Counted from the stretch's first letter, positions 31,634-42,251 are shown. The stretch: DNA of 64,000 nt from Bolinopsis microptera (GCF_026151205.1 NC_087076.1:5508902-5572901), one strand, 5' to 3'. Numbers and translations are program-made. The notes: a model not told the origin generated them from the sequence alone.

Positions 31634-32335
31634 ATGGGTAGAGAAGTGAAGGGTATAGTGGAGAGAGCTTGTCCCAATGACATACGAAAGTCACTTGTAA
31701 CAAGTAATTTCAATTAAATTGATCTGTTTTGTCTTTTTTTTAAATTTATTTGTTTTGCCTAAATGTTGGTACATGTCATTTTTGATGTGGCTCGGGCACC
31801 TGATTGATTAATTCTATCCAGATCAACCTGCCAACATTTACATGCAGCGAGATAGAGACCAGTCACAAAGATGCGTGGTTATTTACAGGAGAGATGGAAA
31901 AAATACGGATTATTACCCTGCAGCTCAAACTTCCCTCTGGAGGTGTATAGCAAAGGATCTATCGAGAAAGATGTCACATCAATGGTAAACGAACTCAGCA
32001 ACAATTGGACGGGTTTAAATGCTATGAAAATGAAAACCTGTTGCACGGACGAATTGCTACTCCGGCAAATAATACCAGCACACGATTTAGTAGACCCGAC
32101 CAAGAACTTTTTTCCGGCATTGAAGTCCATTCACTCGTTGTTACCACTGGATGAATTGGAGAATCGTTTGAAGGACAATCTCCCATTTAAGCTTCTCGCA
32201 TCTTGCACTGTTGCATTAACGAAGTGTATTCCTACGTTATCACTGCAAGATGTGAGATCTTGTTTGGTGAGTAGAACGGCAAACATAAGGGAAGCAATAA
32301 AAAAGGCAAATTTAATGCCTTCTTTGAGAGCTTGA
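31634..32335 (+). CDS. Two-exon small gene MGREV/YSKG, intact copy, 169 aa
   Basis: Exon 1 31634-31696 (MGREVKGIVERACPNDIRKSL, donor GTAACA, phase 0) joins exon 2 31889-32335 (ERWKKYGLLPCSSNFPLEVY ...). The joint restores a continuous IRKSLERWKKYG helix, the reason for this donor choice. The body holds DVTSMVNELSNNWTGL, TCCTDELLLRQII, a repeated-Leu segment, LASCTVALTKCIP and a basic end TANIREAIKKANL. A strong inner donor (TTG then GTGAGT, about 32270) offers an alternative end. It is the only fully open long member of at least eight copies in the window. Family unknown; mostly helical. Confidence 0.55.
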
Positions 32336-32609
32336 AGAAGAACGTCATAACTAAGTATTGATATGGTTAATATATTCAAATACAGTATTATATAATACGT
32401 ATATAATAGACTTTCAAATTTTTAACAATTTTAACAATTTTATTAAGTTAATTTTAACTTAATAAACACAAACACTGCTACCCACCAATTCAGCAAATGC
32501 AATCATTTAAATTATTGTTGAAAAGTTTATTTAATAAATAAATTAATGCTCTACTGAAAGCCATGTGTTTTGAACAAAGTCTTTGTGATATAAGCATAAC
32601 ATAACACAG

Positions 32610-32866
32610 AAGCAGAGATTGCGTCGAAGACCGAGCTAAAGAAGCTGAAACATCTCTTCACCAAAGCCAGATGGGTCAAGCTGCTGGAGGTAATCCCTCA
32701 GTCAAAATCACATGCTTATACGGTGAAGAGGGAGCTGGCAGCTTCGACCCAGATGGCTAAGGTTTACTTCTTCCTTGATCTGCTGAGTACAGCTCTGACT
32801 TACGAAAGCGAGAACATCGTATCAATTAGGACGTCAGAGCTTCTCAAAGTTGAGCTACTGAAGTAA
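32610..32866 (+). CDS. Orphan terminal exon AEIASKTE...LLKVELLK
   Basis: After ATAACACAG the frame enters in phase 1 and runs 84 codons: EIASKTELKKLKHLFTKARW, VKLLEVIPQSKSHAYTVKRE, LAASTQMAKVYFFLDLLSTA, ending ELLKVELLK. No ATG. It could join an exon ending in phase 1, for example the alternative donor of the MGREV exon. Other copies: 36253-36497 (altered end) and 41622-41878 (open). Differences among the copies are few. Helical; no family recognised. Confidence 0.5.
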
Positions 32867-33225
32867 TAATTGTAATTATCCATATTTTATTTAATGAAAT
32901 ATATTATGAGTCGTTAAATCGCTTATTGGAGCAGATTCACAGTAAAACCGTACCTGAGGCAAAGTGTTAACTGTTCAAGGCAACTTCAATAAATAGAAAA
33001 TTAAGAATAGTACTAAAACTGCTAAAACGAGTATACAAAATATCATCCCCACAAAATTTTGTGGAAGTTCCAAAAGCGGGGATTGCCTCACATTCATATC
33101 GTTATAATAATTGGGGAAAATTCTCGCAAAAAATGTCAGAACACAGCAATAACAGCATGTTAATAAGATAGATTATCACTTGACCGTAACGACATGACCC
33201 GTGATCAGGTTGTATAAATTTAGTG
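32867..33225. other. Module junction with palindrome
   Basis: 3' flank of the AEIASK exon, ending in the perfect palindrome CCACAAAATTTTGTGG (about 33050-33065). It is followed directly by the second half of the Cys-rich frame (KAGIASHSYRYNN). The same flank leads into different modules at 36720 and 42060. Confidence 0.5.
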
Positions 33226-33690
33226 ATGGGTAGAGAAGTGAAGGGTATAGCGGAGAGAGCTTGTCCCAATGACATACGAAAGTCACTTGTAACAGGTTAT
33301 TTCAATTAAATTTATCTGTTTTGTCTTTTTTTTAAATTTATTTGTTTTGCCTAAATGTTGGTACATGTCATTTTTGATGTGGCTCGGGCACCTGATTGAT
33401 TTATTCTATCCAGATCAACCTGCCACCATTTACACACGGCGAGATAGAGACCAGCCACAAAGATACGTGGTTATTTACAGGAGAGATGGGAAAAAGACAG
33501 ATCATCACCCTGCAGCTCAAACTTCCCTCTGGAGGTGTATAGCAAAGGATCTATCGAGAAAGATGTCACATCGATGGTAAACGAACTCAGCAACAATTGG
33601 ACGGGTTTAAATGCTATGAAAATGAAAACCTGTTGCAAGCAAAGTACTTTTGACAAAAGTCCAGAACAGGTCGGACACTTGAAAATGTAA
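33226..33690 (+). CDS. Shortened MGREV gene with new C-terminus (485-bp unit 1)
   Basis: Exon 1 33226-33288 and exon 2 33481-33690 join in frame to about 90 aa. Exon 2 follows the intact gene to MKMKTCCK and then switches to QSTFDKSPEQVGHLKM and stops. The whole unit repeats 485 bp later. The intron contains an extra 130-bp segment ending in a GAGATAGAGACCAG-type stretch, also present at 31740-31888. Confidence 0.45.
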
Positions 33691-33711
33691 TCAGGTTGTA
33701 TAAATTTAGCG

Positions 33712-34175
33712 ATGGGTAGAGAAGTGAAGGGTATAGCGGAGAGAGCTTGTCCCAATGACATACGAAAGTCACTTGTAACAGGTAATTTCAATTAAATTTA
33801 TCTGTTTTGTCTTTTTTTAAATTTATTTGTTTTGCCTAAATGTTGGTACATGTCATTTTTGATGTGGCTCGGGCACCTGATTGATTTATTCTATCCAGAT
33901 CAACCTGCCACCATTTACACACGGCGAGATAGAGACCAGCCACAAAGATACGTGGTTATTTACAGGAGAGATGGGAAAAAGACAGATCATCACCCTGCAG
34001 CTCAAACTTCCCTCTGGAGGTGTATAGCAAAGGATCTATCGAGAACGATGTCACATCGATGGTAAACGAACTCAGCAACAATTGGACGGGTTTAAATGCT
34101 ATGAAAATGAAAACCTGTTGCAAGCAAAGTACTTTTGACAAAAGTCCAGAACAGGTCGGACACTTGAAAATGTAA
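33712..34175 (+). CDS. Shortened MGREV gene, 485-bp unit 2
   Basis: Exons 33712-33774 and 33966-34175. Nearly identical to unit 1, with one amino-acid change (EKDV to ENDV). Tandem identity points to very recent duplication. Confidence 0.45.
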
Positions 34176-34196
34176 TCAGGTTGTATAAATTTAGCG

Positions 34197-34863
34197 ATGG
34201 GTAGAGAAGTGAAGGGTATAGCGGAGAGAGCTTGTCCCAATGACATACGAAAGTCACTTGTAACAGGTAATTTCAATTAAATTTATCTGTTTTGTCTTTT
34301 TTTTAATTTATTTGTTTTGCCTAAATGTTGGTACATGTAATTTTTGATGTGGCTCGGGCACCTGATTGATTAATTCTATCCAGATCAACCTGCCACCATT
34401 TACACACGGCGAGATAGAGACCAGTCACAAAGATACGTGGTTATTTACATACACTAACAGGAGAGATGGGAAAAAGACAGATTATCACCCTGCAGCTCAA
34501 ACTTCCCTCTGGAGGTGTATAGCAAAGGATTCACTAACACTTTCCTAATTCTTTTATATCCTTTATATGGCATGAATAAATAGTTTAATAATACCAGCAC
34601 TCGATTTAGTAGACCCGACCAAGAACTTTTTTCCGGCATTGAAGTCGATTCACTCGTTACCACTGGATGAATTGGAGAATCGTTTGAAGGACAATCTCCC
34701 ATTTAAGATTCTCGCATCTTGCACTGTTGCATTAACGAAGTGTATTCCTATGTTATCACTGCAAGATGCGATATCTTGTTTGGTGAGTAGAACTGCAAAC
34801 GTAAGGGAAGCAATAAAAAAGGTAAATTTAAATTTTAATGCCTTCTTTGTATTGAGAGCTTGA
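34197..34863 (+). pseudogene. Rearranged MGREV gene, internal part replaced
   Basis: Exon 1 starts at 34197, and exon 2 (34459) breaks after the AGCAAAGGAT word at 34530. Sequence of the normal 3' flank (CACTAACACTTTCC) intrudes, and the C-terminal half resumes at 34592 (PALDLVDPTKNFFP ... KKVNLNFNAFFVLRA). The AAAGGAT junction is the same place where the 2458-bp units are chimeric. Confidence 0.5.
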
Positions 34864-34994
34864 AGAAGAACGTGGTAACTAAGTCTTGATATGGTTAATA
34901 TATTCAAATACAGTATATAGACTTTCAAATTTTTAACAATTTTAACAATTTTATTAAGTTAATTTTTAATTTGAGTAAATATTCATAATTTTGA

Positions 34995-35309
34995 CAAATT
35001 TGTAAGAGCACTATAAGGAAAGAAGACACCCAAATAAACTGCGATGGATGTATACCTATAGACGATGAGGACTTTCCTAGTTTCTTTAACGAAACTGTAA
35101 AAATAACCTCGATAACCTGCAAAAAGATGAAGTACTCAAAAGGCGTCTATTTTCAGATTAGCGACAAAAAAATGAGATCGGAAATGATCTTTGAGAACTC
35201 ACCCCTTTCTGAGGATATCCAACTCATGAAGGAGAGTTGTAAAAGAACATTCGAGGGTTGGGTGGAGGACCAAGTTATAGAAGTGATTTCAATGTCAGAT
35301 CCCAATTAA
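34995..35309 (+). CDS. CxxC small exon, FNE-VKIT family, open copy
   Basis: A frame without upstream ATG reads INCDGCIPIDDEDFPSFFNE, TVKITSITCKKMKYSKGVYF, QISDKKMRSEM, and ends EGWVEDQVIEVISMSDPN. It is the longer relative of 2799-3071. Beta-rich pattern with one Cys-x2-Cys; it could be a small OB- or SH3-like fold, but no family is recognised. Confidence 0.45.
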   Translation, partial: QICKSTIRKEDTQINCDGCIPIDDEDFPSFFNETVKITSITCKKMKYSKGVYFQISDKKMRSEMIFENSPLSEDIQLMKESCKRTFEGWVEDQVIEVISMSDPN

Positions 35310-35422
35310 TTCTGTATTTTGTTTAATCTTTTATTTTAAATTTAATTTTTAAATTCATATACTTTGTCTTCATTGTTTGAACATAACTCAGCCCTATATA
35401 TCTAAAACCAAGTAACTATACG

Positions 35423-35614
35423 ATGATTGAACCTGAGAACGTAATAAAGGACACATCTGGCGACGAGGACAAGGACAAGGACAAATCGTCTGAAGAAAAC
35501 AAAACAGCAGAGGAGACACCAACATCCGCATCACAACAACCACCAGTTGTTAGTCTAACTCGAAGGAGCATGAATTTAGATCCCAGCTTAAATTACATTA
35601 TGATGTCTGTATAA
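35423..35614 (+). CDS. Acidic small ORF, related to 2292 ORF
   Basis: ATG then MIEPENVIKDTSGDEDKDK, SSEENKTAEETPTSASQQPP. The first 45 residues match the ORF at 2292, but the gag-like part is replaced by MNLDPSLNYIMMSV, encoded by DNA also found at 24718-24760. The order of this and the preceding CxxC exon is the reverse of that at 2.3-3.1 kb. Confidence 0.4.
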   Translation: MIEPENVIKDTSGDEDKDKDKSSEENKTAEETPTSASQQPPVVSLTRRSMNLDPSLNYIMMSV

Positions 35615-35690
35615 GACATTAACATTGCTTGTTGGGTATATTATATATATATATTGGAGCAAGACAAAGGTAAATTACTGGGAACGCTTA

Positions 35691-35853
35691 GGGGTCGTTC
35701 ACATATTACGTTTTCAGCTGAGGGGGGGGGGGGTTCCAAATGAATACGCTAGTGTAATTTTGACTCAATAGCTATGTGTAAAACTGATTACGGAGGGAGG
35801 GGGGGGGGGGGGGAATGTTCCAAACAATGATTACGTAATATGTGAACGACCCC
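35691..35853. mobile_element. 163-bp Harbinger-type MITE, TTA duplication
   Basis: Ends GGGGTCGTTCACATATTA and complement, flanked by TTA (35688-35690, 35854-35856). Sister DNA at about 24845-24860 reads GAACGCTTAGGTGATAT with no insertion. Two poly-G runs lie inside. The TIR sequence and 3-bp TTA target fit PIF/Harbinger. Confidence 0.85.
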
Positions 35854-36252
35854 TTAGATGATATGATCGCGATCAGTACTAAGAATATTGATTATTTTTT
35901 ATTTCAGTTTTTCTTCATCATTGATCTTTATTTTTTATTTCTTTCTCTTTTTCTTCATCATTTATCCTTGCCTGTTATTCCTATCTCCTTTTATTTTTCT
36001 TTATCATTTATCGTTATCTTTTATTCTTAATCTTGAATATCTTTCTTAACTTCTTGTCTGCTTTTTTTAAAAATTATTTCAGACTCAAGATATAAATATT
36101 TGATCTTCCCACAAACACTGCTACCCACCAATTCAGCAAACGCAATAATTTAAATTATTGTTGAAAAGTTTATTTAATAAATCAATTAATGCTCTACTGA
36201 AAGACATGTGTTTTGAACAAAGTCTTTGTGATATAAGCATAACATAACACAG

Positions 36253-36497
36253 ATGCAGAGATTGCGTCTAAGACCGAGGTAGAGAAGCTGAAACATCTCT
36301 TCCCCAAAGCCGGATGGGTCAAGCTGCTGGAGGTAATCTCTCAGTCAAAATCACATGCTAATACGGTGAAGAGGGAGCTGGCAGCTTCAACCCAGATGGC
36401 TAAGGTTAACTTCTTCCTTGATCTTCTGAGTACAGCTCTGACTTACGAGAGCGAGAACATTGTCTCAATTAGGACGTCAGAGAAAAGACAATTTTAA
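36253..36497 (+). CDS. Orphan terminal exon AEIASKTE, copy with altered end
   Basis: Same phase-1 entry as 32610, but a 28-bp insertion after RTSE changes the end to KRQF and stop. The core VKLLEVISQSKSHANTVKRE is kept. Confidence 0.4.
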
Positions 36498-36834
36498 AGA
36501 CAAGACAGAGCTCCTCAAAGTTGAGATATTAAAGTAATAATTGTAATAATGCATATTTTATTTAATGAAATATATTATGAGTCGTTAAATCGCATATTGG
36601 AGCAGATTCACAGTAAAACCGTACCTAAGGCAAAGTGTTAACTGTTCACGGCAACTTCAATAAATAGAAAATAAAGAATAGTACTAAAACTGCTAAAACG
36701 AGTATACAAAATATCATCCCCACAGAATTTTGTGGAAGTTCCAAAAGCGGGGATTGCCTCACATTCATATCGTTATAATAATTGGGGAAAATTCTCTCAG
36801 AAAATGTCAGAACACAGCAATAACAGCATGTTAA

Positions 36835-37751
36835 GGGTTCACCCTGATTTTTTTGTGAAACTTGGTTTCGAGTTAGCATTTTGACCAACAAACTAGGACC
36901 GGTGACTGAACTTTTGAGGGGGTCCCGGACCCCAACCGCCAAACGGTGCTCGCGCGGCAGCCACTCCCATATTTGGTCGAAATTAGGCCCAATTTAGCCA
37001 AATACCCTCAACATGCCCAAAACCCAGATTTTAGGTGCTTTACATGTAGCTAGTGGTCCCCTGAATAAAAAAATTTGGCGGCCAAATTCTGAAATTTGCC
37101 GGCCATTTTTCAGAATTTGGCCGCCAAATTTTTTTAAAGGCCTAACTCAAAATTCCATATTAAAACTCAAAATGCGATTCTAGGTTGATTCTGAAAATTT
37201 CATGTAAAAATATTGAAACCCTATTGAGTTCTATTGTTTTGAACGAAATCAGTTTCGTAAATATCGCGAACTGAGATATGGGCGATTTTGTTCATTTTTT
37301 GCAATTAATTGAACACAGAATCCACAGTTAGGTAGATACTGAGCTGATAATCATAGAGAATGCGTAGTATAGGCTTACCTTCCATATAAAGTTGGTTTCA
37401 TTCAAAAATATTGATATTTGACCAATTTATGGGCCAAAATCGACCAAATTTGGTGCGTATACCCAAATATGGGCATATGGTTTTTGGCTCATAACTAAGT
37501 CATTTTTTGACCAATCCTGATAAAAATTCATATAAGAGTTCAAGGGACCACTAGCTACATGTAAAGCACCTAAAATCTGGGTTTTGGGCATGTTGAGGGT
37601 ATTTGGCTAATTTGGACCAAATATGGGCGTGGCTGCCCCGGGGCACCGTTTGGCGGTTGGGGTCCGGGACCCCCTCAAAAGTTCGGTCACCGGTCCTAGT
37701 TTGTTGGTCAACTGCTATCTCGAAACCAAGTTTCACAAAAAAATCAGGCTG

Positions 37752-37782
<31 letters not shown>
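36835..37782. mobile_element. 948-bp TTAA-flanked MITE with poly-C end
   Basis: Inverted arms of about 226 bp (36835-37060 and 37544-37753) start GGGTTCA.CCTGATTTTTTT. TTAA lies on both sides (36831-36834, 37783-37786), and the uninterrupted site is GCATGTTAATAAGATAG in the sister modules. The right end carries 29 C where the left has GGG. TTAA suggests piggyBac-, Kolobok- or Sola3-type mobilisation. Next to the arms are nested GGCGGCCAAATT inverted words. No ORF. Confidence 0.85.
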
Positions 37783-37841
37783 TTAATAAGATCACTTGAC
37801 CGTGACGACATGACCCGTGATCAGGTTGTATAAATTTAGGG

Positions 37842-38409
37842 ATGGGTAGAGAAGTGAAGGGTTTAGCGGAGAGAGCTTGTCCCAATGACATACGAAAGTC
37901 ACTTGTAACAGGTAATTTCAATTAAATTTATCTGTTTTGTCTTTTTTTAAAATTTATTTGTTTTGCGATTATTTACAGGAAAGATGATAAAAATACAGAT
38001 TATCACCCTGCAGCACCAAATTCCCTCTGGAGGTGTATTCTAAAGGAGCAATCGATAAAGATGTCGAATCGATGGTAAACGAACTCAGCAACAATTGGAC
38101 GGGTTTAAATGATATTAAATTGAAAACTAAACCTGTTGCACGGATGAATTGCTACTCCGGCAAATTATACCAGCACTCGATTTAGTAGACCCGACCAAGA
38201 ACTTTTTTCCGGCATTGAAGTCAATTCACTCGTTACCACTGGATGAATTGGAGAATCGTTTGAAGGACAATCTCCCATTTAAGATTCTCGCATCTTGCAC
38301 TGTTGCATTAACGAAGTGTATTCCTACGTTATCACTGCAAAGGATCTATCCAGGGAGATGTCAATTCAATGGTAAACCAACTCAGCAACAATTGGCCAAT
38401 TATATTTGA
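37842..38409 (+). pseudogene. MGREV/YSKG gene, further broken copy
   Basis: Exon 1 at 37842 is intact. Exon 2 has the TGATAA stops, an extra CTAAA near 38130 and the chimeric 3' end seen in the 2458-bp units. Confidence 0.45.
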
Positions 38410-38590
38410 TATTATATTTGATATTGTTCACTAACACTTTCCTAACTCTTTTATAATATCCTTTATATGGAATGAATAAATAGTTTAATTTCGATCTCAA
38501 CAATCATACAATGGGGACGAGGATCTACAAAGACGTGTTAACAGCAATTTCAGACATCACAAATTGGTTTGATAAATTAAAATAACACTT

Positions 38591-41220
38591 TTTTTTTTTT
38601 TTTTAAATGAGGAACCTGCCAAACCCCAGGACACCAGGAGGATACCACCGGCAAAGCGGCTAATAGTACCCTCCGGTCTGTGTTGTACCGAAGAAGCTGA
38701 GTTAATCGATCATGACTCGGCTTACCAGCCAAGAGGCAAAATCTGAGCGGCACCAAGGGTTCAGAGAGTGTCATTTCAGCTTCTCCGGTGCTGGATGCCC
38801 TGGGGTTTCACATGCGCCGTAGCAAAATAAATAAAAAAACACACGCACACAATTTTTTTTATTCTTTTAGATAATACGTCGAATAAAGTCAGTGGATATA
38901 GAGTAATAAATTGCACATAAGATGGAGAGAAAAAGGAGAGATACTACTGGTTTTAAATGTGACTCTATATCAATACTAGTAGTGGAGATAACTCCACTAG
39001 CTACAACTTGTGAAATAAAGGGTATAGGTAAGGCACGGCTGAATTTTCGAGAAAATAAATAAACAAGAGTGTATAGTGGATCCAGAACTTTGGGTATAAA
39101 ATGGTCATCAAGGTATAACGTCTTTAAGGCACCGTATAATATCCGGTTTTTCACCTAATAAGAAAAGCTTAAGATGTTTAAGATATCGCTCCCAGAATAG
39201 GGGTTCCTTGTTCTGGAAACTCCTTCCAATAAACCAACAGCAAACCGAATTTATGAAGTTAACACTTTTATCTCTGTGATTTAAGCAAATCAAATAGTGG
39301 CGATATGGGTCGTCATAATTTGCGTCAATATTCGATCTAATAAACAGATTTACTCCCTGTAGGAAAGAGCTTGTGGCTGGACAGTCAATAAATATGTGAG
39401 AGATAGTTTCGAGGTTGTGATTACATAACGAGCAATTTGGACTATCTTTTTCAATCTTCATTTTATATCTCATGTACCGACAAGTACTAATCCGGTGAAG
39501 GAGCTTATATTGGTACTGAATAAGTTTGAAGTTATTTGAGAAAGAAGTAAAAATATCCGTAAAAATACTAATCCAATCAATATCCGTTAAGGAGAGGTTA
39601 GCACTCCAGTTCCTCATTGGAGGAAGGGTGCTGGGATCTAAACGCTTAGACATGGTATCTCTAATGTTTCTACCTTTGATAGTGAGAGGAGTATCTCTAG
39701 AGTTGGGGGTATTCCTACCTCTCCAAAAGCGAAGTGAAAGTTGGGTATCGATAAATGTAATGTTACTTGTAAACGTATCGGTATTATTAAATCGACGTAT
39801 TCCCAATTTTATACTCGCATATTGAGTCGAAGAGATTATACTACTTGTTTGGCCCCACTTTCTCAGAAATTGCTGGAAACTTAAGAGGTTACCTTCCTCT
39901 GAAACGAAATCAGAAAGATAGATGATATTTCTATCAATAAGAATATCGTTCCAGAGCTTGGAGCCAATGTCCGTTATTACGTCGCTTCCCCACACACAGT
40001 GGTTGACTGTACTGTTACTTGACTGTGAAGAAATAGACTTCCAAAGCTTATAATGGCGAAGTAGGTTAAAGGTAAAACCAGTATTCTTTAATGTGAGACA
40101 GTTTTCTATACACACAGTTGGTATATTTGGGTGTAAAAGCTGATTGATGATAATATTTTTCCAGGCATGTTGGAAATTAGGATCGATAACTTTTCCTATA
40201 AGTGACACTTTTAAACCTATAATAAAATCGTTAGTATAGAAGAGACCTAGACCCCCACATTCACGAGGAGAAGTAACAATATCACGTTTCAACTTATCCC
40301 TCTTACAACCCCACAAGAAGTGAAAAATCATAGTGTCTATTTTACTGATGGTGTTAGTATCAGGAGTTTCTAGTGGTATGATAAGGTAAGTGAACTGGGA
40401 AAGAATAAGAGATTTAATAATTGTGCACTTTCCTATCAGAGTTAAGTCTCTCTTACTCCAGGTGTTGATAGCGGAGCTGGCGTTACTAAGTTTACTGTGG
40501 TAGTTCATTTTGCAGAGATCAGCTCCACTAGACGTGTTGTCGAACTTGACTCCTAATGCTGTAAACTCGTTAGCTACCATGTCTTCCCCGTATGTACTGG
40601 TAAGGTAATTTCGAAGACTAGTGTTGTCTCTGGTAGCTCCTAAAGGTATGCACTTAGTTTTACTGATGTTGGGCTTACAGCCTGAGTGCTGACCGAACAG
40701 GTTGAGCTCTAGTATAACTGCATCTACGCAAGCCTGGGAGGGATCCAGGTACAGATCCGTGTCATCAGCAAACAGACTCATGAGTATGTCGATACCATTA
40801 AGGCCTTTAATATAAGGGTTATACTGTAGCTTATTACTAAGTACCTGGGACACTAGGAGGAAAAGAATTGGGGAAAGGGGGCTCCCCTGATGGACGCCAC
40901 GAAGTATGTGAACAGGGCTGCTAAGGTGTCCGTTAACGTTAGCGTAACTCATACCAGCGTGAAATGCCACTCTCACCAAGTTGATTAAATAATTTCCAAA
41001 CCCCATACCTTCCAAGACACTGAAAAGAAACTTATGTTCGACCGAGTCGAAAGCCCGTTGGAGGTCGACCTGCATAATCATACCAGTATCCTCTTGGTTA
41101 TCATGGTAATGTTCTAAGGTTAGATACATTAAGATCAGATTATCGCTGGTACTCTTCCCTTTTTGAAACCCGGATTGGGCTGTACTAATAAGTGTTGGAA
41201 ACAATTAAATTAATTAAGTG
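38591..41220 (-). mobile_element. 5'-truncated LINE with 14-bp TSD and poly-A tail
   Basis: Flanked by TTAAAATAACACTT at 38577-38590 and 41221-41234; the intact target is seen at about 28595 and 31055. The plus-strand T run at 38591-38604 is the poly-A tail of a minus-strand element. About 500 bp of 3' UTR precede the ORF 39108-41204. ORF1, endonuclease and the first part of the reverse transcriptase are missing. Confidence 0.9.
39108..41204 (-). CDS. LINE reverse transcriptase, 5'-truncated, 698 aa
   Basis: Begins inside the palm domain: SGFQKGKSTSDNL (residues 11-23), VDLQRAFDSVEH (46-57, catalytic Asp), GVHQGSPLSPILF (103-115), SLFADDTDLYLD (143-154, catalytic Asp pair). A long C-terminal region ends in a CSLCNHNLETISHIFIDCP knuckle (C-x2-C-x7-H-x4-C). 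The layout is that of L1/Tx1-like LINEs. The frame is uninterrupted over 2.1 kb, so the insertion is recent. The ATG given is only the first Met; the true start lay upstream in the lost part. Confidence 0.85.
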   Translation of the reverse strand: MFPTLISTAQSGFQKGKSTSDNLILMYLTLEHYHDNQEDTGMIMQVDLQRAFDSVEHKFLFSVLEGMGFGNYLINLVRVAFHAGMSYANVNGHLSSPVHILRGVHQGSPLSPILFLLVSQVLSNKLQYNPYIKGLNGIDILMSLFADDTDLYLDPSQACVDAVILELNLFGQHSGCKPNISKTKCIPLGATRDNTSLRNYLTSTYGEDMVANEFTALGVKFDNTSSGADLCKMNYHSKLSNASSAINTWSKRDLTLIGKCTIIKSLILSQFTYLIIPLETPDTNTISKIDTMIFHFLWGCKRDKLKRDIVTSPRECGGLGLFYTNDFIIGLKVSLIGKVIDPNFQHAWKNIIINQLLHPNIPTVCIENCLTLKNTGFTFNLLRHYKLWKSISSQSSNSTVNHCVWGSDVITDIGSKLWNDILIDRNIIYLSDFVSEEGNLLSFQQFLRKWGQTSSIISSTQYASIKLGIRRFNNTDTFTSNITFIDTQLSLRFWRGRNTPNSRDTPLTIKGRNIRDTMSKRLDPSTLPPMRNWSANLSLTDIDWISIFTDIFTSFSNNFKLIQYQYKLLHRISTCRYMRYKMKIEKDSPNCSLCNHNLETISHIFIDCPATSSFLQGVNLFIRSNIDANYDDPYRHYLICLNHRDKSVNFINSVCCWFIGRSFQNKEPLFWERYLKHLKLFLLGEKPDIIRCLKDVIP

Positions 41221-41621
41221 TTAAAATAACACTTAATGGAGAGGAAAAGTTGCTCAGATACTTTGTGGCATAGTCTATTGAGTATTGATGGACGCTACTT
41301 TCATGCTTAACCCAACTAGTAATGGAGGGATTCAGGGACTCTTTTTCTTCATCATTTATCTTTATCTTTTATTCTTAATCTTGAATATCTTTCTTAACTT
41401 CTCGTCTGCTTTATCCTCATTAAGCAATTTCTTTTTTCCTTATTTCAGACTTAAGATATAAAAATATTTGATCTTCCCACAAACAACGCTACCCACCGAT
41501 TCAGCAAACACAATAATTTAACTTATTGTTGAAAAGTTTATTTAATAAATTAATTAATGATCTACTGAAAGACATGTGTTTTGAACAAAGTCTTTGTGAT
41601 ATAAGCATAGTCATAAAACAG

Positions 41622-41878
41622 ATGCAGAGATTGCATCTAAGACCGAGGTAGAGAAGCTGAAACATCTCTTCACCAAAGCCGGATGGGTCAAGCTGCTGGA
41701 GGTAATCCCTCACTCAAAATCACATGTTGATACGGTGAAGAGGGAGCTGGCAGCTTCAACCCAGATGGCTAAGGTTAAGTTCTTCATTGATCTTCTGAGT
41801 ACAGCTTTGACTTACGAAAGCGAGAACATCGTCTCAATTAGGACGTCAGAGCTTCTCAAAGTTGAGCTACTAAAGTAA
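41622..41878 (+). CDS. Orphan terminal exon AEIASKTE, copy 3
   Basis: Acceptor ATAAAACAG, phase 1, 84 codons; EVEKLKHLFTKAGWVKLLEV and MAKVKFFIDLLSTALTYESE as in 32610. Open to its TAA. Confidence 0.45.
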
Positions 41879-42117
41879 TAATGGTAATTATCCATATTTT
41901 ATTTAATGAAATATATTATGAGTCGTTGAATCGCTTATTGGAGCAGATTCACAGTAAAAAAGTACCTGAGGCAAGGTGTTAGCTGTTCACGGCAACTTCA
42001 ATAAATAGAAAATAATAAATAGTACTAAAACTGCTAAAAAGAGTATACAAAATATCATCCCCACAAAATTTTGTGGAAGTTTTCCGTTGCATTGCAACAT
42101 TGCATTACACGTCGCAG

Positions 42118-42251
42118 ATGAGATAAAAAGGATCAATGAGAAAGGTGATAGGACGGCTGTAGACGTCAAAAGAAGTATCAAAACTTGTCTACTGATACGA
42201 GAAACAAAGAGCGGGCAAGAAAACACGCATCAGGAACGGGAGAAAAATTAA
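42118..42251 (+). CDS. Orphan exon DEIKRINEKGDRTAVDV
   Basis: Acceptor CACGTCGCAG, phase 1: DEIKRINEKGDRTAVDVKRS, IKTCLLIRETKSGQ and stop after REKN. The relative at 50340-50467 has the same acceptor and start but a frame change after DVN gives another C-terminus. Small helical product; family unknown. Confidence 0.4.
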
